Below are positions 30,548-31,858 of a stretch of DNA of 31,858 bases, piece by piece. This DNA comes from Amphimedon queenslandica (taxonomy: Eukaryota; Porifera; Demospongiae; Haplosclerida; Niphatidae): NCBI RefSeq assembly GCF_000090795.2, contig NW_003546266.1, positions 135,679 to 167,536 on the forward strand. Direction: 5' to 3'. The position numbers were made by a program, and so were the translations under genes. The notes beneath the pieces were generated by a model, which was given only the letters and a program-made list of their open reading frames with translations, was not told the origin of the DNA and did no database searches. How positions within the stretch are numbered: the first letter of the stretch is position 1; each line of letters begins with the position of its first letter.

Positions 30548-30641
30548 TTGATAACACCCCCGCTGCGGGATACACTGCATTTGTATCACCTCACCCTCGG
30601 TCATACAAATGCAATGCATCCCTAGTTGGGGTGTTATAACG
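30548..30641. mobile_element. 94-bp foldback element
   Basis: Arms of about 40 bases: TTGATAACACCCCCGCTGCG..TGCATTTGTAT on the left pairs with ATACAAATGCAATGCATCCC..GGGGTGTTATAA on the right. The central ACCTCACCCTCGGT is GC-rich. Same length and general layout (cacc/ggtg outer arms, cctca/ccctc loop) as the foldback at 20278-20371, though the sequences differ. Confidence 0.7.
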
Positions 30642-30644
30642 TTT

Positions 30645-31640
30645 ACTTAAATCATAAGAACTCCATCCGATTGGTCACTTCTGGTACTTTAAACTATAGA
30701 GCAAATATCCGAACAAATACTGAGAAATAAAAGCAATTTTAATGCCAAACAAAAGGGATAAATGTTTGTCTCATCAGACTTTCTTGTTATAAACTGTACT
30801 ATGTAGCGCAAGAAAGATGAAACGAAGAGCCAAATGTTGGTACCACATGAAACATCATTTCAGAAATCAACCTTATATAACAAGAACTCATTCAGATCAG
30901 TCACTTCTGTTATTTTAAACTGCGCTATGAAAGTGAGAAAAGAAGAAACTTATTCAAAAGTAAGTACAAAATAATACATTTTAAGAACAAACTTAAATAC
31001 TAAGAACTCAAGTCTTCAAAGTCACTACTGGTATAAACTATTGCATTAAAATGAGAAAAGAAGCCAATGGTGAGATCTTAAAGGACCATAACATAACTTT
31101 AAGTAAAAGAAACTGTCTGAGTAAGTCACTTCTAGTAATTTTAACTATACTTTGAAAATGAAAAAAAGAAGCAATACTGAAAATGAGTGTTACATAAAAC
31201 ATTCTGAAACCAAATTCAAAGTCAGTCTGATCAGTGGGTTTTAGTATATGCCTTATATTAAAAATAAAAAAAAGAAACAACATAGTTAAAAGTAAGCACA
31301 ACATTAAACATTGAAAACACCAACCTCAAATAAAAGAAGTCAGTCTGATGAATTACTCTGGTATTTTAAACTATATCATGAAACTGAAGAAATAAGAAAC
31401 AATTAGTGAGGAGTGTAGCATTTAACAATTGAAACCTAACTCAAATGATAGTAACTAAGTCTGATGTCACATCTGGTACATTAAACTATACTGTAAGAAT
31501 TAAAAAGTAGAAACGAACTCAGAGAGAGGCAGTTAATGAAACATGTTTTTAAAACCAAGCAAAAAGAAGAAAATCAGTCACCCTACGTATAAACTATACT
31601 ATGAAACTGAGAAAAGATGGCACAAAGAGAGAAGTGAGAA
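30645..31640. repeat. about 115-bp satellite, block 2
   Basis: Continuation of the satellite after the insertion, about 9 units. Landmarks near 30668 (GGTCACTTCTGGTACTTTAAA), 30893, 31014, 31115, 31226, 31341, 31456 and 31580. The minus-strand open stretch 31038-31304 is an artefact of the array. Confidence 0.85.
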
Positions 31641-31664
31641 CATGTCAGAAAATTCTCGCTATTA

Positions 31665-31858
31665 GGCCCCTCCATGTCCCTGCACTTACAGCAACACCAA
31701 GATCGTACTGCACACCATTTCCCTGCTCTCACTGCCATACCATATCCCTACTATCATTGCCACAACAACTTCCTGGTCTCACTGCCACCCTGATCTCACT
31801 GCCTCACTTTCTCTCAGCTCTAACTGCCACTCCATCTCCCGGCTGTCATTGCCACACC
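31665..31858. repeat. 25-bp minisatellite, array 2 (runs off the window)
   Basis: Same C-rich unit as at 26560-27290 (CTCCCTGCTCTCACTGCCAC with variants), in the same orientation, continuing to the last base of the window. Confidence 0.88.

Noticed and set aside
1-31858. tRNA, rRNA or other structured RNA genes
   Set aside because: No cloverleaf with internal promoter boxes or rRNA-like block was noticed by eye; a covariance-model scan would be needed to exclude small ones.

Overview
The window looks like AT-rich nuclear DNA of an invertebrate animal, most probably a demosponge-like metazoan. The evidence is eukaryotic GT-AG introns of only about 42-50 bases, animal-type transposon families (hAT/ZNF862-like, piggyBac, pogo/Tigger, Tc1, LTR), and decayed copies of RecQ-helicase, HECT-ligase and Ulp1-peptidase genes. 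I saw no ribosome-binding sites, operons or long intact prokaryotic genes. The species assignment is inference. I found no gene that is clearly intact from start to stop; the window is mostly an accessory, transposon-rich region in various stages of decay.

Layout. 1-220 is a 33-bp minisatellite. 335-693 is a possible MITE. 1745-4180 (+) is a decayed hAT transposase (ZNF862-like) with a 364-bp MITE inside it. 5180-6400 (-) is a decayed RecQ helicase core that still has two short introns. 7440-9890 holds two copies of a duplicated block; one copy is interrupted by a 565-bp MITE with 42-bp terminal repeats. 10038-11156 (-) is an unrecognised decayed protein-coding region with an internally repeated motif. 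12274-14724 holds two copies of a 237-bp MITE on either side of a 1.6-kb non-autonomous LTR element, which itself carries a 427-bp hAT-type MITE with a perfect 8-bp target duplication. 15190-16280 (-) is a Tc1-like transposase split by a 404-bp MITE.

17736-19867 (+) is a piggyBac-like transposase fragment. Between its acidic N-terminus and its catalytic part lies a 106-bp-period tandem array in which each unit is a potential 63-nt symmetric exon plus a 43-nt intron. This is the most unusual feature of the window. 20060-21325 (+) is a pogo/Tigger transposase interrupted by a foldback element and by a 291-bp element with a perfect 8-bp duplication. 21468-21993 (-) is a Ulp1-like peptidase fragment with its His-Asp-Cys residues visible. 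22559-23261 is a 0.7-kb inverted-repeat element flanked by TTAA whose arms carry a promoter-like cluster. 23590-26301 (-) is a decayed HECT E3-ligase gene with upstream exons. 26560-31858 consists of two interleaved satellites (25-bp and about 115-bp units) with further inverted-repeat insertions.

The genes do not form a pathway. What can be read is an insertion history: nested elements, target-site duplications and empty sites give relative ages for several families. Limits: everything was read by eye. Family names rest on conserved motifs, and boundaries of decayed elements are approximate unless a target duplication is stated.
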